The notes: generated from the letters alone by a model not told the origin. 25,215 bases of DNA from an uncultured Veillonella sp. (GCA_934216375.1 CAKQBP010000001.1:1-25215); one strand, 5' to 3'; positions 1-8,832 are shown, counted from the stretch's first letter. Made by a program: numbers and translations.

Positions 1-1102
1 TTGCACCTGTTGCGAAACCACAGCATACAAATGTTAACACGGACATAGCAAAGAAGAATGGGAAGTTGTGCATATCTACGCCAACTGCAATTAGCGCTGT
101 TGTTGCACATAGACCGAGAAGGCTTACAAAGGTAACTTTTGTACCGCTGTTAATCTTATCAGCTAACCAACCGCCTACAGGACGAAGGGCACCTGATACA
201 AGAGGACCAACAAATGCGATAGAAGCAAATGGAACTTCAGGGAATTCTTTACCTACTAATAAGCCAAGTGCTGCCGCATAACCAGAGAAAGCACCGAAGG
301 AACAAGTGTATAGCAATGTAAGTGCCCAAGTGTGTTTGTTCCCAAAGATTTGTACAAGATTTTTAGGATTTGGTTTTTCTAGTGGTAAGTTATCCATGAA
401 ACGTGTCATAAGTGCAAGGATAACAACGAGTGGTACGATCCACATGAAAGCTGCATTGGCAAGGTATACTGCGTTACCTTTGATGATAGCTGGTGTTACA
501 CCAAATACGCTACCTAATGCAGCGGAACCCATAGCGAATGGAGCTAAGAAGTAGATTACGGAAATACCAAGGTTACCAACACCGCCGTTGATACCAAGAG
601 CAGTACCTTTTTCGGATTTAGGGAAGAAGTTGCCAATGTACGCCATGGAGGACGAGAAGTTGCCGCCCGCTAAACCGATGAGGGCAGTTAAGATCATGAA
701 TGTCGTATAAGAAGTTGTTGTATCTTGAACGGCAAAGCCAAGCCATACAACAGGAACTAATAAAATAAGTGTGGAAATAAATGTCCAGTTCTTACCACCG
801 ATTAAGGCTGGCATGTAGGTATATACGAAACGTAATGTAGCACCTACAAGACCTGGCAATGCGGCCAATGTAAATAATTGATCTGTTGTAAAGTTAAAGC
901 CAGCGCCATTTAGTTGTGCTGCAATGGTTGCCCATAAATACCATACACAGAATGAAAGGGTTAATGCAATTGTGGATATAACCAAGTTTTGTTTAGCAAT
1001 TTTTTTACCAAACTTTTCCCAAAATTCCGGATTTTCCGGTTGCCAATTAGCCACGATTTCGCTACGGCTTGCACCTACTTGAGGCATTTTTAGTTCGTTC
1101 AT
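1..1102 (-). CDS. narK: NarK-family nitrate/nitrite transporter (3' end cut off by window)
   Basis: MFS membrane transporter that imports nitrate and/or exchanges it for nitrite across the inner membrane. Reading leftward from ATG at 1102, 367 codons are present with no stop before the window edge. Start is supported by AAGGAG just upstream (reverse complement of 1109-1119). The hydrophilic N-terminus is followed by repeated membrane segments. Family marks are visible: Arg91 (in GATLRFVY) and Arg307 (in SGALRPVGG) match the two substrate-binding arginines of E. coli NarK (R89, R305). The first nitrate signature is at about residues 141-160 (GLAGGNFSSSMAY) and the second at about 167-182 (TALGINGGVGNLG). 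It is divergent from the Crp-like regulator and, by context, serves the nitrate reductase operon to its right. Whether it is an antiporter or a proton symporter cannot be told from sequence alone. Confidence 0.93.
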   Translation of the reverse strand, partial: MNELKMPQVGASRSEIVANWQPENPEFWEKFGKKIAKQNLVISTIALTLSFCVWYLWATIAAQLNGAGFNFTTDQLFTLAALPGLVGATLRFVYTYMPALIGGKNWTFISTLILLVPVVWLGFAVQDTTTSYTTFMILTALIGLAGGNFSSSMAYIGNFFPKSEKGTALGINGGVGNLGISVIYFLAPFAMGSAALGSVFGVTPAIIKGNAVYLANAAFMWIVPLVVILALMTRFMDNLPLEKPNPKNLVQIFGNKHTWALTLLYTCSFGAFSGYAAALGLLVGKEFPEVPFASIAFVGPLVSGALRPVGGWLADKINSGTKVTFVSLLGLCATTALIAVGVDMHNFPFFFAMSVLTFVCCGFATGA

Positions 1103-1275
1103 TTTGAACTTCTCCTTACTGTAACAACTATACACGCAGATAAGACAAGAAAAATATATTAAAATTATATATAAAGTATATATAAATAATAAAATCTAAA
1201 AAAATCCTATAGAAAGTATTCGATTTGCTTACAAATTGCGTTATAATTATTGTAGCATTAATATTTTTCAATGTC

Positions 1276-1285
1276 TTACATCACA
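1276..1285 (-). promoter_or_regulatory. Inverted copy of the TGTGATGTAA half-site
   Basis: TTACATCACA is the exact reverse complement of TGTGATGTAA at 1318-1327. The centres of the two copies are 42 bases apart, close to four helical turns. Its partner half (1270-1274) is poor, so it is a half-site at best. It faces narK and would lie roughly 38-47 bases upstream of a plausible narK transcription start. Confidence 0.45.
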
Positions 1286-1317
1286 GATATATTATATAGT
1301 GTAATTTTTTTTGTGAA

Positions 1318-1333
1318 TGTGATGTAAAACACA
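1318..1333 (+). promoter_or_regulatory. Crp-type operator TGTGA-N6-ACACA
   Basis: TGTGATGTAAAACACA matches the CRP consensus TGTGA-N6-TCACA in 9 of 10 defined positions. Its centre (1325.5) is 41.5 bases before the start predicted from the TATAAT at 1355-1360 (about 1367), the classic class II activator position. The regulator encoded just downstream has a CRP-type recognition helix, so autoregulation is likely. Confidence 0.6.
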
Positions 1334-1464
1334 CATATTCTGAAATTAATAAGTTATAATAATCTTATATATACGAAAAAGTATATAGTATAGGTGCTTT
1401 TACTATAAATAGATTAGTATAACTAATGGATTTTGTTATAAAAGTACTGTGGAGTGATAATGGT

Positions 1465-2151
1465 ATGGATCAAAATTTAATTAACCAATTGCTTGCTTTG
1501 CCGGGTGAGGAACTACATCTTAAAAAAGGTGATTTTCTCTTCCGTGAGGGGGACAAGGCAGAATACTTTTACGTAGTAGTAAAAGGTAGAATGAGCATTA
1601 AAAAGTTCGAAGCTAGCGGACACATTTTTGCGTTGCGTTTAGTAGGACCGAATAATGTAATTGGTGAGGTTCCGTTGTATGAGGAGAACACTAGAACATA
1701 TGTGTTCAACGCCATTGCTCGGGAGGATTGCTCTGTTTATTGTATACGCTATGATGTGTTGGAAGGGGCTATTGCAAAGGACCATTCATTGGCCATTGCG
1801 ATGATGAAAATCTACACTTTACATATGCGTCGTCAACAGGCAAAATACCGAGACTTGCTACTTTACGGCAAGAAGGGAGCATTCTATTCTACCTTGTTGC
1901 GCTTAGCCAATAGTTATGGTGTAAAGCGCGAGGATGGTATCTTTATTGATATTGCCCTAACAAATCAAGAGTTGGCTGAGTTTGCTGCCACATCAAGAGA
2001 AAGTTTAAATCGCATGTTAAGTGAGTTGCGTAAGTTAGGCTATGTAGCCTATGACAAACACCATCTAGTAATCTGTGATTTTGACGCTTTAATCGGATTA
2101 CTTGATTTAGAGGTTGATGGTATCGACCCTAATATTAGTAATATCGAATAA
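1465..2151 (+). CDS. Crp/Fnr-family transcriptional regulator of the nitrate locus
   Basis: Cytoplasmic DNA-binding regulator. ATG 1465 (228 aa) is chosen because GGAG lies at 1451-1454; an in-frame ATG at 1426 would add 13 residues but has no ribosome site. Order: cyclic-nucleotide-binding-like beta roll (about residues 10-115, with GDFLFREGDKAEYFYVV), a dimerisation helix, then a winged helix (about 150-215). The recognition helix reads SRESLNRML. Arg178, Glu179 and Arg183 reproduce the R-E-x-x-x-R of E. coli CRP that reads TGTGA, not the E-x-x-S-R of FNR. There is no N-terminal cysteine cluster, so an FNR-type oxygen-sensing Fe-S cluster is not expected; the ligand is unknown (cyclic nucleotide, heme/NO or other). 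It is divergent from narK and 71 bases upstream of narG, so it probably controls both and itself. An HcpR/NnrR-like nitrogen-oxide sensor is possible. Confidence 0.85.
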   Translation: MDQNLINQLLALPGEELHLKKGDFLFREGDKAEYFYVVVKGRMSIKKFEASGHIFALRLVGPNNVIGEVPLYEENTRTYVFNAIAREDCSVYCIRYDVLEGAIAKDHSLAIAMMKIYTLHMRRQQAKYRDLLLYGKKGAFYSTLLRLANSYGVKREDGIFIDIALTNQELAEFAATSRESLNRMLSELRKLGYVAYDKHHLVICDFDALIGLLDLEVDGIDPNISNIE

Positions 2152-2162
2152 CAGGATTTTCT

Positions 2163-2199
2163 CCCTTGTGTTAGCACATCTAGCACAAGGGATTTTTTT
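2163..2199 (+). terminator. Intrinsic terminator or attenuator in front of narG
   Basis: A 12-bp stem (CCCTTGTGTTAG / CTAGCACAAGGG, one G-U pair) with a CACAT loop, followed by A and seven T. Only 11 bases separate the T-run from the narG ribosome site, leaving no room for a promoter. It is therefore either the regulator gene's terminator with read-through, or a leader attenuator. A weak promoter (TTGATG 2114-2119, N19, TAATAT 2139-2144) could start a transcript just before it. Confidence 0.85.
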
Positions 2200-2222
2200 G
2201 TAGTTTTGAAGGAGGACACGAG

Positions 2223-5200
2223 ATGAGCTTGTTGTCTCAAAAGTTTAAGTTTCTTCGTAAGAAGGAAGTATCTCCAAGTGGTCATCAAATCACAGAAGAT
2301 GGTGGTCGCGAGTGGGAAAATTTTTATCGTGACCGTTGGTCCTACGATAAAGTAGTCCGTACGACTCATGGTGTAAACTGTACTGGTTCTTGTAGCTGGA
2401 ACATTTATGTTAAAAATGGTGTTGTAGCTTGGGAAAATCAAGCAACTGATTACCCTGAAACACCAGATGATATGCCGGATTACGAACCACGTGGGTGCCC
2501 TCGTGGTGCGACCTTCTCTTGGTATCTCTATAGCCCTTTGCGCGTAAAATATCCTTATGTACGTGGCGAATTGGCTGAGCTTTGGAGAGAAGCAAAGAAG
2601 AATGCTAAGAACCCAATCGAAGCTTGGAAATCTATCGTAGAAGATCCTGAAAAAGCGAAAAAATATAAGTCTGCCCGTGGTATGGGTGGCTTTGTGCGCT
2701 CCACATGGGATGAAGCAACAGAAATCACTGCAGCATCCTTACTATATACAGCAAAAACTTACGGCCCTGACCGCAACGCAGGATTCTCGGTAATTCCTGC
2801 GATGTCCATGTTGTCCTATGCAGCAGGGGCTCGTTTCCTTAACTTGATGGGTGGTACACCATTATCCTTCTATGACTGGTATGCCGATTTGCCACCTTCC
2901 AGCCCTCAAGTTTGGGGTGAACAAACTGATACACCTGAATCTGGTGACTGGTATAATGCTGGTTACATCATGACTTGGGGTTCTAACGTACCGTTAACTC
3001 GTACGCCAGATGCTCACTTCTTGACAGAGGTTCGCTATAAAGGTACTAAGGTAGTATCCGTGTCTCCTGACTATGCGGAATCTACCACATCTTCCGATGC
3101 ATGGCTCAATGTAAAAGCTGGCACCGATGCGGCGCTTGCTATGTCTATGGGTCACGTTATTTTAAAAGAATATTACATCGACAAAGAAACTCCATACTTT
3201 AAAGAGTATGCAAAAGAGTTCACAGATATGCCATTCCTTGTACGCGTTGAAGACATCAACGGCACGGTTCAACCAGGTCGTTTCTTGAATGCTAAGGACT
3301 TAGGTCGCCAAGAGGAAGGCGCTGACTTCCAAATGGTATTGATTGATGAATTAACAAATGAAATCGTTGTTCCTAATGGTACAATGGGCGAACGTCACAC
3401 ACATCCTGAAAAATGGAATTTACGTCTTGAAAATCGTGATACAGGGGCTAAAATCGATCCTCGTTTATCCGTATTTGATCAACGTGAAGATGTGACGATT
3501 GTTAAATTGCCGTACTTTGGTGATGAAGAACACGAAGGCATTATTGAACGTGCTATTCCAACTATTACAGTACAAACTGTTGATGGTCCTGTGAAAGTGA
3601 CTACTGTATACGATCTCATTCTTGCTAACTATGGTATTGACCGCGGTATCGGTGGTGAGGTGGCGACAGCTTACACTGACGACACTCCATACACACCTAC
3701 ATGGCAAGAAAAAATCACTGGCGTAAAAGCAGACATTGCTATTGCTACAGCACGTGAATTTGCAGATAATGCAGAAAAAACGAAAGGTCGTTCCATGATT
3801 ATCATGGGCGGTGGTATCAATCACTGGTATCATGCCGATGTTATTTACCGTACTATTTTGAATCTTATCATGTTCTGTGGTACAGAAGGTGTTAACGGTG
3901 GTGGCTGGGCCCACTACGTAGGTCAAGAAAAACTTCGTCCTGTTGAAGGTTGGGGTGGTATCATGACTGCCAATGACTGGAGTAAGGCTCCTCGTTTGCA
4001 AAATGGTACATCTTGGTTCTACTTTGCTACAGAGCAATATCGTTCTGACTGCATCGATTTGGCAGACCGCGTATCTAAATTGGCTAAACCTCGCTATCGT
4101 CATCCTGGGGATTACAATGTATTAGCAGCTCGTTTAGGCTGGTTGCCATCTTATCCTACTTTCAATAAAGGTAGCCAAGAATTGATTAATGATGCTCGTG
4201 CAGCCGGTGCTAGTACAGAAGCAGAAATCAACCAATATGTAGCACAAGCCTTGAAAAATAAAGATTTACAATTCTGCGTAGAGGATCCTGCAGCTAAAGA
4301 AAACCACCCTCGCAACTTGTTTGTATGGCGTGCGAACCTTATCGGCTCCTCTTCTAAAGGTCATGAGTACTTCTTGAAACACTTATTAGGCACAAAAAAT
4401 GCCGTATTGGAAGATGATGATGCTCCTACGCGTCCAGAAGAAATTAAATGGCGCGAAGCAGATGGTGCGGGTAAGCTTGATCTCTTAATTGATATCGACT
4501 TCCGTATGGCGTCTACAGGTTTATATTCTGATATCGTGTTCCCAGCAGCTACATGGTATGAAAAAGAAGACTTGTCTTCCACAGATATGCATCCATATGT
4601 ACATGTATTCCAAGCTGCTGTTGATTGCGCATGGGAAACTAAATCCGACTGGGATACATTCCGTACCCTTGCAGAAACAGTATCTCGCGTAGCAAAAGAA
4701 TCTGGCTTTACAGAATATGAAGATATTGTAGCTACTCCACTTGGCCATGATAGCCCAGGCGAAGTAGCGCAACCAGAAGGTAAAGTTCTTGATTGGAGTA
4801 AAGGCGAATGTGAACCAATCCCTGGTAAAACAATGCCGAACCTCGTTCATGTAAAACGCGATTACAGTCAGATCTTTGAAAAATACATTGCTTTAGGACC
4901 TAATATCGAAAATAAAATGGGTGCTCACGGTTTGGCGTGGGATGTATCTGACGAATATCAAACATTGTATGCACAAAATGGTACGATTGATAATCCAGAC
5001 TTCATTTCTCATGGCCGTCCAAGCATTTACGAATGTAAGGAAGCTTGTAATGTTGTATTAACATTATCTTCTTGTACAAATGGTAAATTAGCGGTTCGTT
5101 CTTGGAAAGCGATGGAAGAAAAAACAGGTCTTTCTGGGCTTGAAAAGAATGCAAAAGGTCGCGAACAAGAAAAAATTACCTTCGATGACATGGTTCGTCA

Positions 5201-5900
5201 ACCACGCTTTATCATTAGCTCTGTAACAAGTACTGGTAAGAATGATAAAAACCGTCGTTATTCTCCATTTACAACATCTACAGAAGATAAGGTACCATTC
5301 CGTACTGTAACAGGTCGTCAATCGTTCTATTGTGATCATGAAATGATGCGCGACTATGGCGAAGCTATGGCATTGTACAAACCTGTATTGTCATATAAAC
5401 CAGTACAAGGTGATTATAAACAAGAAGGTATTCCAGAAATTACATTGAAATACTTAACTCCACATAATAAGTGGTCTACACATAGTATGTACTTTGATAG
5501 CCAACAAATGTTGACATTGTTCCGCGGTGGCCAAACAATTTGGCTCAATGAAGATGATGCAGCAGAAATTGGTGTTAAAGATAACGACTGGGTAGAAGCT
5601 TTCAATAAAAATGGTGTAGTTGCAGCTCGTGCAGTTGTATCTCCACGTATTCCTCGTGGCATTTCTTATATGCATCACTCCCAAGACCGTCACATCAACG
5701 TTCCTGGTACGCAAGTTAAGAAAGATCGTCGCGGTGGTACACACAATGCGCCAACTCATATTCACATGAAGCCGACACACATGATCGGCGGTTATGGTCA
5801 ATTGAGCTATGGCTTTAACTACTATGGCCCAACTGGTAACCAACGTGATATGACAATTGTGGCTCGTAAATTGAAGGAGGTGGATTGGCTTGAAGATTAA
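2223..5900 (+). CDS. narG: Respiratory nitrate reductase, alpha (molybdenum catalytic) subunit
   Basis: Reduces nitrate to nitrite at a Mo-bis-MGD centre on the cytoplasmic side of the inner membrane, taking electrons from NarH. 1225 aa against about 1247 in E. coli. GGAGG at 2211-2215 fixes the start. The FS0 [4Fe-4S] ligands His49, Cys53, Cys57 and Cys92 are present at the same numbers as in E. coli (THGVNCTGSCSW; EPRGCPRG), and the Mo ligand Asp222 lies in FYDWYADLPP. Long stretches such as WGSNVPLTRTPDAHF and VRYKGTKVVSVSPDYAE are typical of the NarG clade rather than of periplasmic Nap. There is no cleavable Tat signal, as expected for the inward-facing enzyme. The stop overlaps the narH start by 11 bases. 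Transcription probably comes from upstream of the terminator-like hairpin at 2163-2199. Confidence 0.98.
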   Translation: MSLLSQKFKFLRKKEVSPSGHQITEDGGREWENFYRDRWSYDKVVRTTHGVNCTGSCSWNIYVKNGVVAWENQATDYPETPDDMPDYEPRGCPRGATFSWYLYSPLRVKYPYVRGELAELWREAKKNAKNPIEAWKSIVEDPEKAKKYKSARGMGGFVRSTWDEATEITAASLLYTAKTYGPDRNAGFSVIPAMSMLSYAAGARFLNLMGGTPLSFYDWYADLPPSSPQVWGEQTDTPESGDWYNAGYIMTWGSNVPLTRTPDAHFLTEVRYKGTKVVSVSPDYAESTTSSDAWLNVKAGTDAALAMSMGHVILKEYYIDKETPYFKEYAKEFTDMPFLVRVEDINGTVQPGRFLNAKDLGRQEEGADFQMVLIDELTNEIVVPNGTMGERHTHPEKWNLRLENRDTGAKIDPRLSVFDQREDVTIVKLPYFGDEEHEGIIERAIPTITVQTVDGPVKVTTVYDLILANYGIDRGIGGEVATAYTDDTPYTPTWQEKITGVKADIAIATAREFADNAEKTKGRSMIIMGGGINHWYHADVIYRTILNLIMFCGTEGVNGGGWAHYVGQEKLRPVEGWGGIMTANDWSKAPRLQNGTSWFYFATEQYRSDCIDLADRVSKLAKPRYRHPGDYNVLAARLGWLPSYPTFNKGSQELINDARAAGASTEAEINQYVAQALKNKDLQFCVEDPAAKENHPRNLFVWRANLIGSSSKGHEYFLKHLLGTKNAVLEDDDAPTRPEEIKWREADGAGKLDLLIDIDFRMASTGLYSDIVFPAATWYEKEDLSSTDMHPYVHVFQAAVDCAWETKSDWDTFRTLAETVSRVAKESGFTEYEDIVATPLGHDSPGEVAQPEGKVLDWSKGECEPIPGKTMPNLVHVKRDYSQIFEKYIALGPNIENKMGAHGLAWDVSDEYQTLYAQNGTIDNPDFISHGRPSIYECKEACNVVLTLSSCTNGKLAVRSWKAMEEKTGLSGLEKNAKGREQEKITFDDMVRQPRFIISSVTSTGKNDKNRRYSPFTTSTEDKVPFRTVTGRQSFYCDHEMMRDYGEAMALYKPVLSYKPVQGDYKQEGIPEITLKYLTPHNKWSTHSMYFDSQQMLTLFRGGQTIWLNEDDAAEIGVKDNDWVEAFNKNGVVAARAVVSPRIPRGISYMHHSQDRHINVPGTQVKKDRRGGTHNAPTHIHMKPTHMIGGYGQLSYGFNYYGPTGNQRDMTIVARKLKEVDWLED

Positions 5901-7323
5901 AGCTCAAGTATCCATGGTCCTAAATTTGGACAAGTGTTTAGGCTGTCATACATGCTCTATTACTTGTAAAAATACATGGACGAACCGCGAAGGCGCGGAA
6001 TATATGTACTTTAATAACGTGGAAACCCGCCCTGGCGTGGGTTACCCACGTAATTGGGAAAACCAAGAGAAATGGAAGGGTGGCTGGACTCTCGATAAAA
6101 GCGGTAATTTGGCGCTTTCCACAGGCTCTAAAGGCTCTCGATTGATGAAGTTGTTCTATCATCCAGAACAACCAGAAATTACGGATTACTTTGAACCTTG
6201 GACATACGATTATGAAACATTGATTCATACCGGTCGTAAAAATAATCAACCTGTAGCACGTCCTCGTTCTTTGTTAACAAAGCAAAAAATGGAAGTAACA
6301 TGGGGCCCTAACTGGGATGATGATTTGGCTGGTGGTCATCATGCACGGGAAGATGTGAACTTGGCTAAAATGGGTGATGATATCGTATTTGACTACGAAG
6401 AAGTATTCATGCGTTATTTACCACGTCTTTGTAACCACTGTTTGAATCCTGCATGTGTAGCAGCATGTCCATCCGGTGCTATCTACAAGCGTGATGAAGA
6501 TGGTGTTGTACTTGTTTCTCAAGATGTATGCCGCGGTTGGAGACATTGCGTTCCATCTTGCCCATACAAAAAAATCTTCTATAACTGGGAAACAAATAAA
6601 GCTGAAAAATGTGTATTCTGTTACCCTCGTTTGGAAAATGGCTTGCCTCAAATTTGCGCTGAAACATGTGTAGGTCGTATGCGCTATGTTGGTGTAGTTT
6701 TATACGATATGGACAAAGTTCAAGAAATGGCAGCTACGAAGGATGAACAAGAAATTTACCAAAATACAGTAGATTTGATCTTGGATCCTAATGACCCAGA
6801 GGTTATTAAAGCCGCTCGCGAAGCAGGTATCTCTGAAGCATTCTTGAAAGCAGCTAAAAAATCTCCTGTTTACAAGCTTGTAAAAGAATGGGGCGTTGCA
6901 TTGCCATTGCATCCAGAGTATCGCACATTGCCAATGGTTTGGTATGTGCCACCGCTCAGCCCAATCTTACAACGTGTAACATCTGATGTATACTTGCCAG
7001 ATGCACATGAAATGCGCGTGCCTGTACAATACTTGGCTAATATGTTTACTGCTGGTAATACAGATATTTTAGCTCGTGTATTACAACGCATTCTCGATAT
7101 GCGTGAATACATGCGCCGCCGTGAGACAGGTGATGAAGCAATCGCTCACGAAGTAGATCTTACAGAAGAGCAAATGTATGCTATGTACAAATTGTTAGCA
7201 TTGTCTAAATATAATGATCGTTTTGTTATCCCATCTGATGTTAATGTATCTCGCGAAGGTCGCTTAGAAATGCAACACAATCGTGGTTTTGCATGCCCGA
7301 CAGGGGGTTGCCATAATGGATGA
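5890..7323 (+). CDS. narH: Respiratory nitrate reductase, beta (iron-sulfur) subunit
   Basis: Carries electrons from NarI heme to NarG through four Fe-S clusters. Starts at TTG 5890, with GGAGG at 5876-5880; the N-terminus KIKAQVSMVLNLDKC aligns with E. coli NarH from its first residues, so the rare start is convincing. Cysteine groups: Cys16/19/22/26 (CLGCHTCSITC); Cys181/184/189/193 (CNHCLNPACVAAC); Cys214, Trp217, Cys220, Cys224 (CRGWRHCVPSC), where tryptophan replaces one ligand and gives the [3Fe-4S] cluster; and CVFCYPRL with CAETC further on. 477 aa against 512 in E. coli, a little short at the C-terminus, which ends FACPTGGCHNG. Overlaps narG by 11 bases and narJ by 8, pointing to translational coupling. 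Confidence 0.98.
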   Translation: MKIKAQVSMVLNLDKCLGCHTCSITCKNTWTNREGAEYMYFNNVETRPGVGYPRNWENQEKWKGGWTLDKSGNLALSTGSKGSRLMKLFYHPEQPEITDYFEPWTYDYETLIHTGRKNNQPVARPRSLLTKQKMEVTWGPNWDDDLAGGHHAREDVNLAKMGDDIVFDYEEVFMRYLPRLCNHCLNPACVAACPSGAIYKRDEDGVVLVSQDVCRGWRHCVPSCPYKKIFYNWETNKAEKCVFCYPRLENGLPQICAETCVGRMRYVGVVLYDMDKVQEMAATKDEQEIYQNTVDLILDPNDPEVIKAAREAGISEAFLKAAKKSPVYKLVKEWGVALPLHPEYRTLPMVWYVPPLSPILQRVTSDVYLPDAHEMRVPVQYLANMFTAGNTDILARVLQRILDMREYMRRRETGDEAIAHEVDLTEEQMYAMYKLLALSKYNDRFVIPSDVNVSREGRLEMQHNRGFACPTGGCHNG

Positions 7324-7840
7324 TGCACAAAAAATAGCTCTCATTGCTTCTTTTTTGCTTCGGTATCCAGATGAATCTTGGTACAATGAACTTGGTGAAT
7401 GGAAAGAGGATACTTACTCTGTTGAGCATCCTCAGCTTCGCCAAGGATTGCTAGAGTTCTTTGATTACATTGAAGAAACGGATCGTAAGGCCTTTGAAGA
7501 CCAATACGTACGTATCTTTGACTTCAGCCGTAATACGACGATGTACTTATCGACTTACGAATTGCAAGGTACAGGGGAACAAGCAGAGGAACTCGTTAAA
7601 TATAAAGCCTTCTTTCTAGAAAATGGCTATGATTTACCAAAGGAGATGCCTGACTATATTCCAGCTATTTTAGAGTTATGTGCAGTTATCGAACCTAAAA
7701 AGGCTCGTGAAGTGTATGATTATTGTAAACCAAAGTTAGAATATATTAGGGATCGATTGATCGAAGCAAAACTGACCTATGCATTCTTATTTGATATCAT
7801 ATTGTCGGTTGCAAATGGATTGGAGGACGGTGCACGATGA
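7316..7840 (+). CDS. narJ: Nitrate reductase assembly chaperone (NarJ, TorD-like)
   Basis: Cytoplasmic chaperone that binds apo-NarG and allows Mo cofactor insertion before NarGH docks on NarI; not part of the final enzyme. ATG 7316 is chosen: it lies inside the end of narH, has GGGGG at 7303-7307, and gives 174 aa beginning MDDAQKIALIASFLLRYPDE, typical of NarJ. An in-frame upstream codon at 7283 would add 11 residues without a ribosome site. The protein is all-helical in appearance, with the conserved NarJ-type stretches YVRIFDFSRNTTMYLSTYE and LPKEMPDYIPAILEL. It overlaps narI by ATGA (7837-7840). Place in the operon and sequence agree. Confidence 0.95.
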   Translation: MDDAQKIALIASFLLRYPDESWYNELGEWKEDTYSVEHPQLRQGLLEFFDYIEETDRKAFEDQYVRIFDFSRNTTMYLSTYELQGTGEQAEELVKYKAFFLENGYDLPKEMPDYIPAILELCAVIEPKKAREVYDYCKPKLEYIRDRLIEAKLTYAFLFDIILSVANGLEDGAR

Positions 7841-8508
7841 ATCTATTTTTATGGGGCGCTTTGCCATATATTGCGTTTACCTTCTTAATCGTAGGCACAC
7901 TTGTTCGTTTCTTCTACTTTGAAAGAAACTGGACTACAAAATCAAGTGAATTTTTAGAGAAAAAACAATTGCGTATTGCCAATCCATTGTTCCACTTTGG
8001 TTTGCTATGCGTTATCGGCGGTCACGTAGTAGGTGTATTAGTACCTAAAACTTGGACTGCAGCTATGGGTATTAATGACCATATGTACCATGAAGGTGCA
8101 TTATATATGGGTGCTGTAGCGGGTATCATTTTCATCGTTGGTTTCTTGCTCTTGATGAAACGTCGCTTTACTGTACCTGCTATGAAAGTAAATACATCTG
8201 GCTTTGATAAATGGCTATATTTATTTTTAACATTGGCTATCTTTAGTGGTATGGCCGGTACATTACTTAATGCATCTGGCTTCTTTGATTACCGTGTATC
8301 CATCGGTCCATGGTTCCGTAGCTTACTATCCTTTATGCCGGATCCATCCTTGATGGAAGGTGTACCATTCATGTTTAAATTCCATATGTTGGCATGGATG
8401 GTGGTTGCTATTATCTTCCCATTCAGCCGTTTGGTACACTGCTTGAGTGTTCCACTCAACTATTTAACACGTCCGTTCATCGTATATCGTAAACGGGATC
8501 AAAAATAA
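7837..8508 (+). CDS. narI: Respiratory nitrate reductase, gamma subunit (cytochrome b)
   Basis: Membrane anchor that oxidises menaquinol and passes electrons through two b hemes to NarH. 223 aa with five predicted membrane spans. The heme ligands are visible as pairs: His53 and His63 (LFHFGLLCVIGGHVVG) and His183 and His201 (FKFHMLAW; FSRLVHCLSVP), matching His56/66/187/205 of E. coli. GGAGG lies at 7822-7826, 10 bases before the ATG, which overlaps the narJ stop. Last gene of the operon; a terminator follows at 8563. Confidence 0.97.
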   Translation: MNLFLWGALPYIAFTFLIVGTLVRFFYFERNWTTKSSEFLEKKQLRIANPLFHFGLLCVIGGHVVGVLVPKTWTAAMGINDHMYHEGALYMGAVAGIIFIVGFLLLMKRRFTVPAMKVNTSGFDKWLYLFLTLAIFSGMAGTLLNASGFFDYRVSIGPWFRSLLSFMPDPSLMEGVPFMFKFHMLAWMVVAIIFPFSRLVHCLSVPLNYLTRPFIVYRKRDQK

Positions 8509-8562
8509 TTAGGATGATGATTAATTTGTATGCCTATATATAATAGGATTCATTAATCTATG

Positions 8563-8613
8563 GCCCCTTGTAGTGGTGAAAGCATATGCTCACAACTATG
8601 AGGGGCTTTTTAT
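8563..8613 (+). terminator. Terminator of the narGHJI operon
   Basis: GCCCCT pairs with AGGGGC, followed by TAGT/ACTA pairing, with an inner palindrome AGCATATGCT (8581-8590) at the tip. A five-T run follows at 8607-8611. It separates the nar operon from the small cytochrome gene. Confidence 0.85.
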
Positions 8614-8832
8614 TTACCGATTCTGTATTAGTAGATTACAATGTATTCTCTGTAGAGAAAAAATTTATTCATTGTAATAAACTTAGAATTACTATAATAG
8701 GCATTTTAATTTAGAATTATTCTTATAATATATACTATGTATCTAATATAAGTAATCTACAAAATTCGATTTAAATGATAAACTATATCGTATAGATTGA
8801 ATTTTTTAGGTATTATTTTTGAGAGGTATATG
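8614..8832 (+). promoter_or_regulatory. Promoter region of first small cytochrome, with nested inverted repeats
   Basis: Contains two TATAAT boxes (8693-8698 and 8724-8729), each preceded by TTAGAATTA, a loose direct repeat. TTACAATG (8636-8643) and CATTGTAA (8670-8677) form an 8-bp inverted repeat with TTCTC-TGTA-GAGAA nested inside. A weak Fur-like 7-1-7 sequence (TGATAAA-C-TATATCG, 8776-8790) matches 10 of 14 positions of TGATAAT-N-ATTATCA. Function is inferred by eye. Confidence 0.45.

Larger units (their letters stand above)
1103..1464. promoter_or_regulatory. Divergent narK / regulator intergenic control region
   Basis: AT-rich gene-free stretch between two divergent starts. A TATAAT at 1355-1360 serves the regulator, and no good -35 lies 16-18 bases before it, as expected for an activator-dependent promoter. 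On the other strand a TACAAT-like -10 (complement of 1249-1254) could serve narK. It holds the TGTGA-type sites listed separately. Promoter calls are by eye. Confidence 0.6.

Noticed and set aside
1426..1464. Longer start for the Crp-like regulator
   Set aside because: No ribosome site before 1426, and the extra 13 residues resemble no family N-terminus; ATG 1465 has GGAG upstream.
1103..1464. FNR-type TTGAT-N4-ATCAA site in the nitrate control region
   Set aside because: Looked for and not found; only TGTGA-type half-sites are present.
3465..4103. 212-codon open frame antisense to narG
   Set aside because: It lies wholly inside a strongly conserved narG, shows no recognisable motif, and is a by-product of narG codon use; the other long antisense frames within narG and narH are the same.
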